From positions 1,364,001 through 1,428,000 of the forward strand of contig NZ_JADBDT010000001.1 in NCBI RefSeq assembly GCF_014873485.1: a stretch of DNA of 64,000 bases. The letters run 5' to 3'. Shown one piece after another: positions 52,036 through 60,867 of this stretch. Both the position numbers and the translations under genes were made by a program. A model generated the notes under the pieces. The model was not told the origin of the DNA. It did not search any database and saw nothing but the letters and a program-made list of their open reading frames with translations. The stretch is from Sphingopyxis sp. OAS728 (lineage in GTDB: Bacteria > Pseudomonadota > Alphaproteobacteria > Sphingomonadales > Sphingomonadaceae). The first letter of the stretch is position 1. The number at the start of each line of letters is the position of its first letter.

Positions 52036-52395
52036 ATGAAATATCTCATCGCACTAGCCGTGCTCGCCAGTGCAACGGCTAGCGTCTCCGAAAGCGCGGT
52101 GCAGGCCATGCAGGCCGACGAGACGCCGATGTTCCGTTCCATCAGGGCGATGGGCGGGTCGAACCGGAATTACTTCGTCACCGACATCTTCTGGGGCGAT
52201 TACACGAACAATCTGCAATACAAGAATCGCTTCGCCAGCTGGGTCAATGCCAACTACGGCAGCATGGGCGGTCAATATGCCAGCTACTGCTGGTACGGCG
52301 ATGATGAGAACGCAGCTTATGAGAAGCGCGACCGCGTCGTTCATGAAAAACGCAGCAGCGGCAATAATGTCATTCTGACCAACTGGGGCGCGTAG
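52036..52395 (+). CDS. Small secreted protein, candidate target of the LuxR-hydrolase regulator
   Basis: A 119-residue exported protein: signal peptide (YLIALAVLASATASVSESA), then FRSIRAMGGSNRNYFVTDIF, GGQYASYCWYGDDENAAYEKR and NNVILTNW. One cysteine; rich in Asn, Tyr and Gly. No family is recognised. It is divergent from the regulator gene. Ribosome site AAGGGGG precedes the ATG; an in-frame ATG at 52021 is less well placed. Confidence 0.65.
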   Translation: MKYLIALAVLASATASVSESAVQAMQADETPMFRSIRAMGGSNRNYFVTDIFWGDYTNNLQYKNRFASWVNANYGSMGGQYASYCWYGDDENAAYEKRDRVVHEKRSSGNNVILTNWGA

Positions 52396-52493
52396 CAGGC
52401 GTCCTGAGCAAGGCGGACACATTGATCGGCCATCGGGATTCCGAATTGCAGCGCCGAAACCATGGAAACCGCCGTGATCCCGGAAATAAAGCG

Positions 52494-52634
52494 ATGTCCA
52501 GATACATTCCGAAGCTCCTATTGCTGATGAGCGCGCCATTCTGCATATCAGCCGCGCCGCCGGCGGACGGCGCCTTATGGTCGGCGACGCAGGCGCCAAT
52601 GCCGGGCACGATTTCAGAGTGCACAGCCAAGTAG
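52494..52634 (+). CDS. Short exported-protein-like frame, possibly frameshifted
   Basis: A 46-codon frame, starting MSRYIPKLLLLMSAPFCISA, a convincing signal peptide, and ending 26 residues later at TAG 52632-52634. A second coding-like frame (52577-52795, ending ITLSIGFRVR) overlaps it in another phase, so the gene may be a frameshifted remnant of a small secreted protein. Support is weak. Confidence 0.35.
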   Translation: MSRYIPKLLLLMSAPFCISAAPPADGALWSATQAPMPGTISECTAK

Positions 52635-52763
52635 CGGCGGCGGCTCGGCAGCTTCCGTATAGCGCTGGCTTTGCCAGGGCTGCCCGCGATGACGGGGCTT
52701 TCACGCTTCGCCATCGGGCTATGCCGATGATCGTGAACGGGCGATGCAACAGCGCCGAGATTA

Positions 52764-53054
52764 TCACCCTGTCGATTGGGTTCCGCGTGCGCTGAGAACG
52801 GCCCGTATGCAGGCCTCGCTGTTCTGGAGTCCGCATGCTCGCACCTCACTGCGCTCCGTCGTCGTGGCAATCCGCTCGAACGCTCCGGAGTAAGCCACAA
52901 GCGTCATATAGGCTTCGGCAAGGCCTTCTTCGCTCAGGTCAGCGGAATAGGCGATCACATCGATCCGAGGCGGCGGCGGCGCCGCGAAGGCCGGTGCAAT
53001 GATTAGCATCGGAAGGGAAAAGAGCGCGAGCAGTGAGCGGCTGACTATGGGCAA
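52764..53054 (-). CDS. Small secreted protein, possibly truncated
   Basis: A 96-residue exported protein: signal peptide (LLALFSLPMLIIAPAFA), PPPPRIDVIAYSADLSEEG, then VRACGLQNSEACIRAVLSARG with two cysteines. The frame ends five residues after ARG, which may be a truncation. AGGAGA lies 11 bases upstream of the ATG. Unknown family. Confidence 0.5.
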   Translation of the reverse strand: MPIVSRSLLALFSLPMLIIAPAFAAPPPPRIDVIAYSADLSEEGLAEAYMTLVAYSGAFERIATTTERSEVRACGLQNSEACIRAVLSARGTQSTG

Positions 53055-53170
53055 TGACTTCTCCTGATGAAATCCCGGCGGCTTTGGCGTGACCTACATT
53101 GGTCATTGGACTTTCGCGACTTACGCTGCTGCTGCTTTCTCGTCCGGCAGCCTGTCCGCATGACACTGGC

Positions 53171-53974
53171 CTATTGTTCGTCTAGCATAGATGAAGGCTC
53201 ATGGCCGGTCCGATGGAGGTATAAATCAGAGTAATGCGCTATCTCCAGCAGCCGCGTCATGTTCGAAACCCGTAGCCGCCTTCCCATGCGCCGGATCGCG
53301 TGCTTTTCGGAGAGCCTCCTGACCATTCGATTGACGTGCACGGGCGTCAATCCCAGCACGTCGGCGAGTTGTTGCTGTGTGAGGGGCACATCGAAATCTG
53401 TAACAGGCAGCCCAGCGACTTCGCTAATGCGATAAAAGGTCTCGCAAAGCAGATGCGCAAAGCGCACCTCGGCATTTCGCCGTCCGATATTCAGGAGCCA
53501 TTCCCTCGATATCGCCCCTTCGACGAGCACATCCACAATCAGAGCGCGCGCTATCGATGGCCGCTCCGCTGCCAGCTTCTCCAACTCCGTCAGCGGCACG
53601 CGCGCCACCACCGCCGGAGTGATCGGATACATGTCGTGATCTGCGGTGTGAACGTAGGCGGACTGCAAGTCGAGGGCTTCGCCCGGAATTTTCAGAGCGA
53701 CGATCTGACGTCCGCCATCGGCCGCCACCTTGTATCGACAAACGAACCCTTCGAGCAATATCGGACAGACCGTCACGCGATCGCCTTCGCACAGAAGGTT
53801 CGTATCGGGAGCTAGATGGATTATGTCGTGCGGCAGGCGGCTCAACGCCAGTTGGTCGTTTGATGAAAGTGGCGACCGATTGAGAAGTTTGCGGATGAAA
53901 ATGCTGAGCGGCCCCAAATCCATCACGCTGCGGTGATATTCCATCCAGCTTGTGTTTTCGCCGCTTTCGGTCAC
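53171..53974 (-). CDS. Crp/Fnr-family transcriptional regulator
   Basis: A 267-residue protein. The N-terminal cyclic-nucleotide-binding-like fold (HLAPDTNLLCEGDRVTVCPILLEGFVCRYKV) carries no Fnr-type cysteine cluster. The long dimer helix is followed by a winged helix with DVPLTQQQLADVLGLTPVHVNRMVRRLSEKHAIRR. It resembles redox/stress Crp-like regulators of alphaproteobacteria. The upstream region has a near-consensus EcfG-type promoter (53998-54025). It is divergent from the receiver gene at 54116. Confidence 0.88.
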   Translation of the reverse strand: MTESGENTSWMEYHRSVMDLGPLSIFIRKLLNRSPLSSNDQLALSRLPHDIIHLAPDTNLLCEGDRVTVCPILLEGFVCRYKVAADGGRQIVALKIPGEALDLQSAYVHTADHDMYPITPAVVARVPLTELEKLAAERPSIARALIVDVLVEGAISREWLLNIGRRNAEVRFAHLLCETFYRISEVAGLPVTDFDVPLTQQQLADVLGLTPVHVNRMVRRLSEKHAIRRMGRRLRVSNMTRLLEIAHYSDLYLHRTGHEPSSMLDEQ

Positions 53975-53997
53975 AATGCCTCCATATTTCCCTTGAG

Positions 53998-54025
53998 ATT
54001 AACAGCGGCAGGCGGGGATTGTTCC
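53998..54025 (-). promoter_or_regulatory. Possible EcfG-type stress promoter of the Crp-like gene
   Basis: The minus strand reads GGAAC, 16 bases, then TGTTAAT, ending 23 bases before the start codon. The general stress sigma EcfG of alphaproteobacteria uses GGAAC-N16/17-CGTT; here one base of the -10 differs. Confidence 0.4.
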
Positions 54026-54115
54026 GAAACGGCTTCCATGAGATTATCGCGCGCGCCCAGCGGAGCGGACCAATTTTTCGCACGCAAGTTGGAAGAGCCG
54101 TATCTGTAAAGCCTA

Positions 54116-54559
54116 ATGGAGAATGACGCCGTGAAGCGCCGGATTTTGATCATCGAGGATGACCCCCTCATAGGTCTCATGCTGGAGGAGCTGATCGAAG
54201 CGCTTGGCTATGCCTCCGCAGGCGTCGTCCAGCGCGTCGAAACCGCGCTCGACCGTGTCCGGGTTTGCGATTTCGATGCGGTTATCATCGATGTCCACCT
54301 CGCCGACGGCGAAACGAGCGGACCGATCGCCGCCGCGCTCAACGCGGCAGCGATCCCTTTTCTCGTCTCGACGGGCGGCTTTGTGAAAACGCCGCTTCCC
54401 GCCTGGGACGGCCATCCCGTATTGCTGAAGCCATTTACGCGGGAAAGCCTGGAAGCGGCGCTTGAAAACATCGGTCTGACAGCGTCGCAGAATAGCGCCG
54501 CTACCCCCGCCGATACGGCGTCAGCCGATCAAGCTCCGCGGTCTCCGGCCGCAGGCTGA
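54116..54559 (+). CDS. Single-domain response regulator
   Basis: A 147-residue lone receiver: ILIIEDDPLIGLMLEELIEALGY acidic pocket, VIIDVHLADGE phospho-acceptor aspartate, FLVSTGG and VLLKPFTRESL lysine. The 30-residue tail is Ala/Pro-rich without an output domain. It is convergent with the large hybrid kinase, 71 bases apart, and is its likely partner or a phosphate sink. Confidence 0.88.
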   Translation: MENDAVKRRILIIEDDPLIGLMLEELIEALGYASAGVVQRVETALDRVRVCDFDAVIIDVHLADGETSGPIAAALNAAAIPFLVSTGGFVKTPLPAWDGHPVLLKPFTRESLEAALENIGLTASQNSAATPADTASADQAPRSPAAG

Positions 54560-54630
54560 TGTTTCGAACAGATCGCCGACGCTTGGACAAAGTGCGTTAA
54601 GAGCTGCCAATTGCGTCAGAGCCCGCGGCG

Positions 54631-57555
54631 TCAACGGATGATGTCGCGAATTCGCTGGGCGAGGCTTTCCATCGGAAAGGGTTTCGTGAGGAGCGCCATG
54701 TTCGGTGCAAGCTGTCCGTTACCGATCACCGCATTCTCCGCATAGCCGGTAATGAACAGGATCCGAAGCTTCGGGATCAGGGCAAGAGCCGCATCGGCGA
54801 CTTGCCTGCCGTTCATCCCTCCCGGGAGCCCGACATCGGTGATCAGAAGATCGATCGCCGGATGCGTCTCCACGAGCCGCAATGCGGCCGGGCCGTCTTC
54901 GGCTTCGAGAACGCTGAAACCCAGCTCCTCCGCAACCTCGACGACCAGCATGCGAATGGTGGGCTCGTCGTCGACAACCAATATGCATCCCGCCGCCGTC
55001 GGCACGAGGAGCGTCGGCGTTGTCTGTGCGGCTTCGGACCGTGCGTCGGTATCGTCATCAGACAAGTGCCGCGGCAGATAAATGCATACCGTGGTACCCG
55101 TTCCGACTTCGGAGTAGATCCTGACCTGCCCGCCCGACTGACGCGCGAAACCGTAAATCATCGAGAGCCCGAGACCCGTCCCTTCGCCGAGCGGCTTGGT
55201 CGTGAAGAAGGGGTCGAAAGCACGCGAGGCGATGTCGGGCGCCATGCCGGTGCCGCTGTCGGTCACACAGATGGAAACATATTGGCCCGGGTCGAGATCG
55301 CGCTCCCGAGCGCTTCGCGTATCGAGCCATTTGTTGGCCGTCTCGATCGTGATGCGCCCACCATCGGGCATCGCGTCGCGCGCATTGATGCAAAGGTTTA
55401 GGATGGCATTTTCGAGCTGATTAGGGTCGACGAGCGTACTCCACAGCCCTGCCTTCCCGACGGTTTCAACCGCGATGGCAGGGCCGACCGTCCGGCGCAC
55501 CATCTCCTCGATATCGAATATGAGCCGATTGGCATCGGTCGGCTTTGGATCGAGTGTCTGGCGGCGCGAGAAGGCGAGCAGGCGGTGCGTGAGCGCTGCT
55601 GCACGGCGCAGCGCGCCCTGCGCCGCGACCGAATATTTTTCGATCTCGCCGACGCGCCCCTGCGCGATGCGGATCTGCATCATTTCGAGCGATCCCGAGA
55701 TACCGGTCAAAAGATTGTTGAAGTCGTGCGCGATTCCGCCGGTAAGCTGCCCCACCGCTTCCATCTTCTGCGACTGCCGGAGCGCCTCTTCGGCCTGATC
55801 GCGTTCGGCCGCGGTAGCCGCCACTTCGTCGACCAGCCGCCGCCTTTCGATCTCGAGTTGCCGCTCGACTGCCTTGCGCGCCGACATATCGAGCATCGCG
55901 CCTACCATCCGGAGCGGAGCGCCCTCGGCGTCGCGGATGACATAACCCCGATCGAGCACGTCGGCGAAGCTGCCGTCGGCGCGCTCGAAGCGATACTCGC
56001 CCGCCCAGTCGCTGTCGGCGCCTTCGATAACCTCGTGGATGGTCTGGTTGATGCGGTCGCGGTCGTCGGAATGAATGTGCGCGAGCCACCATTCGCCGGT
56101 TGGTTCGACATCGGCGAGCGCATGACCGTAAGCGCGCTCGAGCGCGTCGTTCCATGTCACATGATTGGAGCGAAAATCCCAGTCCCAGATCGCATCGTTC
56201 GTCGCTCGTCCCGCGAGCCGAAGCCGCTCGCCGATCTCGCGCAATTCGCGGCTCGCTTCACGGTCCTTGGTGACGTCCTGCACCGTGCCGATCAGCCGGA
56301 CGGGTTCACCTTCTTCAAAAAAAGCAATCCCGTGCGCAGTAAGGTGGCGCAGCACGCCGTCCTCGATGCCGATGGTGCGATATTCGACCTCGAAGCGATG
56401 CGACCCGTCGGGGTCGAGCGCCGCCGCGACGGCCGCATCGGCACGGTCCCGGTCATCCGGATGCAGCCCGGCAAGAAAGGCGGTTGCGTAAGTAACGGGT
56501 GCTCCCGCGGAAATGCCAAAGAGGGCGCGGCAGCGATCGTCCCAGGCAAGCGTGCCGTCGCGAGGACGGTAATCGAAACGACCGAGCTCGGCCGCTCGCG
56601 TCGCGAGCTCAAGCTCTTCCCGACTTGCGGCGAGCGCCTCTTCGGTGCGGCGCCTCTCGGTCAGATCGGTGAAGAGCACCGCGACATGATGTTTCTCGGG
56701 CGCATCGACGCGATAGGCGTGGACGAGATACCAGCGTTCGCCGAGTTCGTTCGCCGGAAGCTCGGCGCGTTCGGAAACGCCCGTCCGTGCGACACGGCCG
56801 TAAAGTTCAAACCAATGTTGCTCATGAACCGGTGCGATATCACGCATCCAGCGCCCCTCGGCATTGGCGATGCCGGTATAGGCATCGAAGCTCTTGTTCA
56901 CTTCGACAAAACGGTAGTCGGCCGCTTCGCCATCATCGCCGAACTTCACCTCGACGACGCAGAAACCAGCGTCGATCGAATTGAAGAGACTGCGGTAGCG
57001 TTCCTCGCTTTCCCGCATCGCGGCCTCGCTGCGCGCCCGGTCGGCGGCTTCGCGCGTCCGGATCGCGACATCTTCGACGAGCGCGATCTCGGCGATGCGC
57101 CAGTCGCGCGGTTCGGAATGATGGACATAGAGAAGCGCATCGAGGCGCCCGTCCTTCATCAGCGGACAGACGATCAGGGAGCGGGTGCCGATGCTGTGCC
57201 AGCCCTCGACATAGCCCGAGGATCGGGAATCCCGTTCGCTGTCAGCGACCACAAGCGTGTCGCCGCCGCGAAGCTCGCTAATGACCTCGGGGCCAAAACT
57301 GTCGAGGAGGCGCGATTCGCCCGCAAGGCTGAAAAGATCGCCGGCCCAGTCACTGTCGACGCGCACCATCTGGCCGTCTTCGCTGATCGAAGCGAAACCG
57401 CAGCGCCCGGCCTCGAGTGCGCGCCCGAGCATCGCGCACGCTGCTTGCAGCATGCGGGCGGGCTCGTCGATATCGCGAAGCCGCGCGATGAGATCGAGTT
57501 GGAACGCCTGCCGCTCGAGCAACTCCTCACGGCTAAGCTGATCCGATCGCGGCAT
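54631..57555 (-). CDS. Hybrid sensor histidine kinase with GAF and three PAS domains
   Basis: A 974-residue cytoplasmic protein. The GAF domain (MLQAACAMLGRALEAGRCGFA) precedes three PAS domains (FNSIDAGFCVVEVKF; LGRFDYRPRDGTLAWDDR; AIWDWDFRSNHVTWNDALE). The HisKA phospho-histidine is in GGIAHDFNNLLTGI. HATPase_c (LCINARDAMPDGG, GTGMAP, GEGTGLGLSMIYGFA) and a C-terminal receiver (ILVVDDEP, LLITDVGLPGGMNG, LLTKPF) follow. All phosphotransfer residues are present. The ATG at 57555 is preferred over an in-frame TTG at 57579. An exact EcfG-type promoter lies upstream. Confidence 0.92.
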   Translation of the reverse strand: MPRSDQLSREELLERQAFQLDLIARLRDIDEPARMLQAACAMLGRALEAGRCGFASISEDGQMVRVDSDWAGDLFSLAGESRLLDSFGPEVISELRGGDTLVVADSERDSRSSGYVEGWHSIGTRSLIVCPLMKDGRLDALLYVHHSEPRDWRIAEIALVEDVAIRTREAADRARSEAAMRESEERYRSLFNSIDAGFCVVEVKFGDDGEAADYRFVEVNKSFDAYTGIANAEGRWMRDIAPVHEQHWFELYGRVARTGVSERAELPANELGERWYLVHAYRVDAPEKHHVAVLFTDLTERRRTEEALAASREELELATRAAELGRFDYRPRDGTLAWDDRCRALFGISAGAPVTYATAFLAGLHPDDRDRADAAVAAALDPDGSHRFEVEYRTIGIEDGVLRHLTAHGIAFFEEGEPVRLIGTVQDVTKDREASRELREIGERLRLAGRATNDAIWDWDFRSNHVTWNDALERAYGHALADVEPTGEWWLAHIHSDDRDRINQTIHEVIEGADSDWAGEYRFERADGSFADVLDRGYVIRDAEGAPLRMVGAMLDMSARKAVERQLEIERRRLVDEVAATAAERDQAEEALRQSQKMEAVGQLTGGIAHDFNNLLTGISGSLEMMQIRIAQGRVGEIEKYSVAAQGALRRAAALTHRLLAFSRRQTLDPKPTDANRLIFDIEEMVRRTVGPAIAVETVGKAGLWSTLVDPNQLENAILNLCINARDAMPDGGRITIETANKWLDTRSARERDLDPGQYVSICVTDSGTGMAPDIASRAFDPFFTTKPLGEGTGLGLSMIYGFARQSGGQVRIYSEVGTGTTVCIYLPRHLSDDDTDARSEAAQTTPTLLVPTAAGCILVVDDEPTIRMLVVEVAEELGFSVLEAEDGPAALRLVETHPAIDLLITDVGLPGGMNGRQVADAALALIPKLRILFITGYAENAVIGNGQLAPNMALLTKPFPMESLAQRIRDIIR

Positions 57556-57619
57556 GCATGAAACCCCATCGCCAGACAATTACGGTCATTGGCCGTCGGC
57601 TGGCGACGTCGCCATTGTC

Positions 57620-57644
57620 AACGCTGGCGGCACGCCTTCGTTCC
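57620..57644 (-). promoter_or_regulatory. EcfG-type general stress promoter of the hybrid kinase
   Basis: On the minus strand GGAAC is followed by exactly 16 bases and CGTT. This is the full consensus of alphaproteobacterial EcfG sigma factors. The -10 lies 64 bases upstream of the kinase ATG. The region 57556-57886 holds no other supportable gene. Confidence 0.65.
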
Positions 57645-57886
57645 GCAGCCATGTCCCGTGGCGGCTAAGACCGAATGGCGCTTTAATAGCTGTTATAGAT
57701 GGCGGCAGACGCAATCCGGCGCTCCGGCAAGCGATCGCGCGGTCTTTGCAAACGGCGCGCGACAACCGGAGCCGGATCGTCGGTGATACGGGCCCGGTTT
57801 GAAGCTCGCCCGGAGCATTCCGACACGCGGCACGTACTGGGGTTGGGCGGATCGCCCGCGCACGGCGAAAGCCGGAGGACGATGGA

Positions 57887-58039
57887 ATGCCAACCGACGA
57901 AGTCCAAATCGAGGAATTCATTGTCCATGCAAACGACTGGGTGCCGAACAACGAGCGCCTTCCCGTATGAGTCTATCGCGGAGCTGTCGCGGCGGAAGGC
58001 CCCCCACGGCAATGCTGTCTCCGCGCCGCGCGACCGTAG
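57887..58039 (+). pseudogene. Decayed cupin gene (YjlB-like) with in-frame TGA
   Basis: A strong GGAGG eight bases upstream leads to MPTDEVQIEEFIVHANDWVP, then NNERLPV, TGA (57968-57970), and in the same frame VYRGAVAAEG. In YjlB-like cupins the text is ...DDG.VPNNPRLPVLVYRGAL, so the TGA replaces a codon of an otherwise matching stretch. After this the resemblance ends and a TAG follows at 58037. It is a short 5' remnant. Confidence 0.5.
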
Positions 58040-58088
58040 AAGTCCGCACTCCCGCATTGCGGCGACGCGCATCGGCAAGCGCTTCGCT

Positions 58089-58313
58089 CTAGATTGGCGC
58101 TCCCGTCCAGGCAGCACCACCGTCCGGCGCATAAGGCTCGAGCCGTTCGATCAGGCGTCTTCGGTCCGCCGCCACTTCAGCCAGCAGCGCCACTGCGCCC
58201 GCCCTGTCGAGACCGTCGGGCTCCAAAACATCCGCTTCGATCTGCGCGATGAGGTCGCGGATGAAGCGCAGCTCCTTTTCCGCAATGCTGAGAAAATCTT
58301 CGCTTTGATTCAT
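58089..58313 (-). CDS. Small helical protein of unknown function
   Basis: A 74-residue acidic protein: NQSEDFLSIAEKELRFIRDL, IAQIEADVLEPDGLDR and LLAEVAADRRRLIERLEPY, predicted all-helical. The ATG follows GCGGGGATGA. No family is recognised. Confidence 0.55.
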   Translation of the reverse strand: MNQSEDFLSIAEKELRFIRDLIAQIEADVLEPDGLDRAGAVALLAEVAADRRRLIERLEPYAPDGGAAWTGAPI

Positions 58314-58840
58314 CCCCGCATAACGCCTGGACCGCCTGGGGGCTGCACTCGCGAGCGACGAATTGTCACCTGTTTAGCAGCTGCAAAGTGGCTCGGGGCA
58401 TGCAGAAAAAGGGGCAAAAAAGGGCTGTCTGCCACTGCGTCTCACGTCACGCGAGGATGAAGCCCGTTCGAGCTCCCACGTCCGTCAGACGGGGAACTCC
58501 ATGGCGCGTCGGCCTCCTCGGGATCGAAGCTGGTCTCCACGTTGCCGCCGCCGCTGCGAAGCGCTCTCTCGACTATGCGCGACCCGAAGCCACCCTACAC
58601 CTGTCAGTTCTCGCGAGGTCAATTGTTTATCCTGCTTAGCAATCCGAGAAACGCCGACGGCTTTCAATCGTTTCAATGACAGCATCGTGATGCTCGCTCA
58701 CAGGCGCAGGGCAGCGATCAAACGCGCACGACTTCGGTCCGACATCTCGGAAGGCTCGCTCGGCAGGTGCGAGACGAAGACGAACGTCAGTTGCGGTCGG
58801 AATTCACGGTGCGACCGGCAAGGGCCCGCCCTGACCTTCC
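58314..58840. other. Intergenic stretch with decayed fragments
   Basis: About 527 bases without an intact gene. It contains the HWE kinase tail remnant at 58485-58591. The remainder shows no supportable frame on either strand. The bases next to 58314 probably hold the promoter of the small helical protein gene. Confidence 0.4.
58485..58591 (-). pseudogene. Fragment of an HWE-type histidine kinase C-terminus
   Basis: The minus strand encodes GFGSRIVERALRSGGGNVET and SFDPE, matching the last block of HWE histidine kinases (GFGSRLIERAL..GG.V...F.PEG). A frame change is then needed to reach GGRRAMEFPV and a stop. A TAG lies just upstream in the same frame. Only about 35 codons survive. Confidence 0.45.
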
Positions 58841-60271
58841 TCACTCCGGTCGAAAACCGATCAGACGTCCATCGGCATTGGCAGATGCCAACCAGACCAC
58901 CGTTTTGTACGCGAAGGTGAGCCTGTACCGCCGATCGCCATCGGCTTTGACGCCAACCAGCTCGACTCTGCGTAGCGGTCCCATTCCCCGGAGCATGGCG
59001 CGCGCGAACGGAGAACCAAGGCTTTGCGCCGCATCCTCACCGGACGGCGCGAACGCCGCCGTCGCGCCTTGGTCCCCCGCTGCCGCCCTGGTTAACGCCA
59101 TCCGGATATTTGCCGCGATTTCGGGATGATCATCGCTCGCCGCGGGCTCGCGAAGCGATGGCGGCTGGAGGGTGCCGATAATCGCCTCGGCCAGAAGCGG
59201 ATGCTGGACCTGCTGGTTCGACAGGACGATCACCGTCAGCTTTCGGTCTTCGATCCGCCAGATATCGGCGAGCGCCGGCCCGCCGCTATGCCCGGCGAGC
59301 GTGTCACCGCCATAGGGCCGGACGATCCAGCCGAGGCCGAAGGGTGCGCGTTTGCCGTTGGATAATGTCGCGGGAGTCTCAATCTCGCGCAGGCTTTGAG
59401 CGCTTAGCACGCGCCCCTCGTCAAGCGCGGTGAACAGCTTGGCAAGGTCGCCGACCGAAGCGAAAAGCCCGCCTGCGCCATATCCTTGCGGCGCGAAGAA
59501 GAAATCGCTGGTCGTAAGTTCGTCATCCCGCAGGCCATAAATCTGGGCGCGCCGAGGCAGGATGTCGCCGACGCGGACGGTGCCGTCGTCGCTCGCGTTG
59601 GCAAACGCCGTTTCGCGCATGTCGAGGGGCTCGAACAATTCCCGGCGCAGCATCTGCGGCAGCGTATCGCCTCCCGCCTTTTCCAGAATCACCCGAAGAA
59701 CGGCAAAATCGGTAAAGCCATATCGCGCCTCCGTGCCGGGAGAATATGCAAGCGGGGCGGCCATTGCGGCGGCGAGGATGTCGCTGAGCGTCGCATCGCG
59801 CGCCGCGCCGTGCTGCTCTGCAAGACCCGATGTGTGATCAGCAAGCTGCCGCACGCGTATGGCCGACCAGCTAGCAGGTGCCTCCGGAATCCAGCGCGTC
59901 AGCGGGTCGTCGAGCCCGAGTTTCTTTTGCTCGACAAGCCGCATCAGCAAGAGGCCAGTCATCATCTTGGTCGCCGAGGCGAGCTGGAACCGCGTGTCGG
60001 TTCCAACCGGCGTATTCCATTCGAGATTGGCGCTGCCGTAAGCGGCGAGTTTGACGACGCGACCCTGCTCAATGACTGCGACTGCGACGCCCGGAATCTG
60101 GTTCAGCTGCATTTGCCGCGCCACAATTTGGTCGATCTCATCGGGAACGCTGGAAGGCTCGGGCGCCGACAGAACGGGAGATGTCCAAGCGCCGAGCAAG
60201 ACGGCTAAGATCCAAAGAAATGGTCGATAGATGCCGACCGCACCACAATGCATTCTGCTCCAAACCGGCAT
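58841..60271 (-). CDS. Serine hydrolase, class C beta-lactamase family
   Basis: A 476-residue exported protein: signal peptide (FLWILAVLLGAWTSPVLSA), SxxK motif in LASATKMMTG (nucleophile Ser), LADHTSGLAEQ, a tyrosine motif RYGFTDFAVL (YGF in place of the usual YSN) and the KTG-like GHSGG. A C-terminal lipocalin-like extension follows. Members are esterases, peptidases or amidases; resistance to beta-lactams is not implied. The ATG at 60271 follows GGGAG. Confidence 0.85.
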   Translation of the reverse strand: MPVWSRMHCGAVGIYRPFLWILAVLLGAWTSPVLSAPEPSSVPDEIDQIVARQMQLNQIPGVAVAVIEQGRVVKLAAYGSANLEWNTPVGTDTRFQLASATKMMTGLLLMRLVEQKKLGLDDPLTRWIPEAPASWSAIRVRQLADHTSGLAEQHGAARDATLSDILAAAMAAPLAYSPGTEARYGFTDFAVLRVILEKAGGDTLPQMLRRELFEPLDMRETAFANASDDGTVRVGDILPRRAQIYGLRDDELTTSDFFFAPQGYGAGGLFASVGDLAKLFTALDEGRVLSAQSLREIETPATLSNGKRAPFGLGWIVRPYGGDTLAGHSGGPALADIWRIEDRKLTVIVLSNQQVQHPLLAEAIIGTLQPPSLREPAASDDHPEIAANIRMALTRAAAGDQGATAAFAPSGEDAAQSLGSPFARAMLRGMGPLRRVELVGVKADGDRRYRLTFAYKTVVWLASANADGRLIGFRPE

Positions 60272-60357
60272 TCGTTCTTCTCCCTTAGTCGCTTAGTAGT
60301 GCAGACATCGGTTGGGCGCCGCTTCGCCTGATGAGCGTATTTGAAAGACCTACGCTT

Positions 60358-60867
60358 TTAGATTGCAGCGCCAAACATCTGTCCTGCGACTTCGGGACGG
60401 TAGAAAGAGCGATAGCGGGCCGTTCCTTCGGGCGGCAGGACTTCCACCAGAAAGCGATTGTCGATCCAAAGTTCGACCAGGTCGAATACGCCCCCGCGAT
60501 CGCAAGCAACGGCACGCCAGCCATGCTTCCGTCCAAGCTCTATTATTGCCTCGCCCGACATGTTGCTCGTCAAAGCCACGTGAAATCCGCTCGCCGCTTG
60601 CGCGGCTCCATCCTGTCTGATCTGGACCTCCCACGGCATCACTTCAGGTCCGTTTGCTCGGCGCGCGGGATCGGTATCGCCCTCGCCCATGTTGTGCGCG
60701 GAGCTTTGCGGAAGCACCTCGACGCCAAGGCCCGTACCATCGCGTGCGATCGCGACCCAGGCCCCGGGGACGACGGGGAAAGGCATGGCCACGCCGTCGA
60801 TGATTTCTGCGAAGACCCGAGCGGTCCGCTGGGGGTCGCGCGCGGGCAAGGAAAAATGCGCAATCAT
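60358..60867 (-). CDS. VOC-family (glyoxalase/bleomycin resistance-like) protein
   Basis: A 169-residue protein starting MIAHFSLPARDPQRTARVFA. It continues with HNMGEGDTDPARRANGPEVM and GVFDLVELWIDNRFLVEVLPPE, a two-module VOC metal-binding fold. The ligand is unknown. Its ATG overlaps the TetR stop by four bases, so the regulator and this protein are made together. Confidence 0.7.
   Translation of the reverse strand: MIAHFSLPARDPQRTARVFAEIIDGVAMPFPVVPGAWVAIARDGTGLGVEVLPQSSAHNMGEGDTDPARRANGPEVMPWEVQIRQDGAAQAASGFHVALTSNMSGEAIIELGRKHGWRAVACDRGGVFDLVELWIDNRFLVEVLPPEGTARYRSFYRPEVAGQMFGAAI

Noticed and set aside
55585..57561. 658-codon open frame antisense to the hybrid kinase
   Set aside because: Shadow of a well-supported kinase gene.
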